From positions 1 to 6,765 of the forward strand of contig URZR01000089.1 of NCBI GenBank assembly GCA_900552425.1: a stretch of 6,765 bases of DNA. Reading direction: 5' to 3'. Each line of letters opens with the position of its first letter. The stretch's first letter is position 1. This document shows positions 5,616 to 6,765 of this stretch, piece by piece. Made by a program: the position numbers and the translations under genes. Under the pieces are notes generated by a model. That model ran no database searches and was not told where the DNA came from. It saw only the letters and a list, made by a program, of their open reading frames with translations. Origin of the DNA: an uncultured Collinsella sp. Its GTDB lineage: Bacteria; Actinomycetota; Coriobacteriia; Coriobacteriales; Coriobacteriaceae.

Positions 5616-6765
5616 ATGAGCGATATTTTGGACGTCTACGGTCGCGAGGTGCTCGACAGCCGCGGCAATCCCACTGTCGAGGTCGAGGTCGTGCTCGAGG
5701 ACGGCAGCTTTGGCCGCGCAATGGTGCCTTCGGGTGCTTCGACCGGCGCCTTTGAGGCATGTGAGCTGCGCGACGGCGACAAGGGCCGCTATCTGGGCAA
5801 GGGCGTTTCGCAGGCCGTCGAGCACGTCAATAACGAGTGCGCTAACGCCGTCGTGGGCCTCGACGCCTTCGACCAGCGCGCCGTCGATGCCGCGCTGATT
5901 GCCGCGGACGGTACCCCCAACAAGACCAATCTCGGCGCCAACGCCATTCTGGGTGTGTCGCTGGCAGTTGCCCGCGCCGCTGCCGAGTCGGCGGGCCTGT
6001 CGCTGTACCAGTACCTGGGCGGCGTCAACGCCCACCTGCTGCCCACGCCTATGATGAATATCCTCAACGGTGGCGTCCATGCCGACAATAACGTTGACTT
6101 CCAGGAGTTCATGATCATGCCGGTGGGCGCCCCGAGCTTTGCCGAGGGCCTGCGTTGGTGCGCCGAGGTCTACCACACCCTCAAGGGCGTGCTGCACGAG
6201 GCCGGCCTGGGCGGCGGCGTGGGCGACGAGGGCGGCTTTGCGCCCAACCTCAAGACCAATGCCGAGCCGTTCGAGTACATCACCAAGGCCGTGGAGAAGG
6301 CCGGCTTTAAGCCCGGCGTCGACTTCATGTACGCCATGGACCCGGCCTCGACCGAGTTCTACAACGCCGAGACCGGCATGTACGAGCTCAAGGGCGAGGG
6401 CGTGGAGTACACGAGCGCCCAGATGGTTGATTACTGGGAAAAGCTCGTCGACACCTATCCCATCATCTCCATCGAGGACGGTATGGCCGAGGAGGACTGG
6501 GACGGTTGGGTCGAGCTCACCCGTCGCATTGGCAACAAGGTGCAGCTGGTGGGCGACGACCTGTTCGTCACCAACACCGAGCGCCTTAAGAAGGGCATCG
6601 AGCTGGGTGCCGCCAACGCGATCCTGGTCAAGGTCAACCAGATCGGCACACTCACCGAGTCGCTCGAGGCCATCGAGACCGCCAAGGAGGCCGGCTATGC
6701 TTGCATCGTGAGCCACCGCTCCGGCGAGACTGAGGACTCCACGATTGCCGACCTGGTCGTGGGCG
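5616..6765 (+). CDS. eno: Enolase (phosphopyruvate hydratase), partial at the C-terminus
   Basis: The 383 residues present, of the usual 425-430, read as a standard bacterial enolase, which interconverts 2-phosphoglycerate and phosphoenolpyruvate in glycolysis. The start (MSDILDVYGREVLDSRGNPT) is typical. The mobile loop P38-S-G-A-S-T-G44, the catalytic glutamate in G203-D204-E205-G-G, metal ligands D242, E287 and D314 (in GDDLFVTN), the catalytic lysine K339 (in LVKVNQIGTLTE) and the substrate-binding S366-H367-R368-S369 are all present. The remaining C-terminal lysine region lies past the right edge. The protein is cytosolic in function, though enolases are often also found on cell surfaces. 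It has its own promoter region and is not part of the preceding operon. No frameshift or missing key residue is seen. Confidence 0.98.
   Translation, partial: MSDILDVYGREVLDSRGNPTVEVEVVLEDGSFGRAMVPSGASTGAFEACELRDGDKGRYLGKGVSQAVEHVNNECANAVVGLDAFDQRAVDAALIAADGTPNKTNLGANAILGVSLAVARAAAESAGLSLYQYLGGVNAHLLPTPMMNILNGGVHADNNVDFQEFMIMPVGAPSFAEGLRWCAEVYHTLKGVLHEAGLGGGVGDEGGFAPNLKTNAEPFEYITKAVEKAGFKPGVDFMYAMDPASTEFYNAETGMYELKGEGVEYTSAQMVDYWEKLVDTYPIISIEDGMAEEDWDGWVELTRRIGNKVQLVGDDLFVTNTERLKKGIELGAANAILVKVNQIGTLTESLEAIETAKEAGYACIVSHRSGETEDSTIADLVVG

Noticed and set aside
5532..6716. A 394-codon minus-strand open frame opposite enolase
   Set aside because: It is in the same codon-register relation to a certain gene, low in complexity and extends into the eno leader. 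It is an antisense shadow.

Overview
The window is GC-rich, gene-dense bacterial DNA. High GC at third codon positions, a single-chain CydD-CydC-type ABC exporter and the style of the housekeeping genes suggest an actinobacterial anaerobe, most likely Coriobacteriia (Collinsella/Olsenella-like). This assignment is inferred from memory of gene style; no search was run.

Layout. Bases 1-3089 (minus strand) are one uninterrupted reading frame for a fused ABC exporter (TMD1-NBD1-TMD2-NBD2). It starts at 3089 behind a strong ribosome binding site and runs off the left edge just after the second Walker A motif. The first half resembles CydD and the second CydC. Bases 3090-3474 are a divergent intergenic region, less GC-rich than its flanks, with an inverted repeat and a tandem direct repeat around 3300-3371. 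Three plus-strand genes follow and look like one operon: a small protein equivalent to only the C-terminal domain of the nickel-insertion protein LarC (3475-3960), a YfcE-type metallophosphodiesterase (4016-4564) and the NTP pyrophosphohydrolase MazG (4567-5427). The last two are separated by 2 nt and look translationally coupled. A clear intrinsic terminator (5435-5476) ends this unit. A separate promoter-like region and a leader of about 100 nt then precede enolase (5616 to the right edge, partial).

How the genes may work together. The exporter and enolase are transcribed separately from the middle cluster. The middle cluster has a loose nucleotide theme: characterised LarC uses CTP, YfcE cleaves phosphodiesters and MazG hydrolyses NTPs. 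That link is only inference. No complete novel system is evident. The items most worth checking are the stand-alone LarC C-terminal domain, the altered Q-loop in the first ATPase domain of the exporter, and the repeat structure between the divergent genes.
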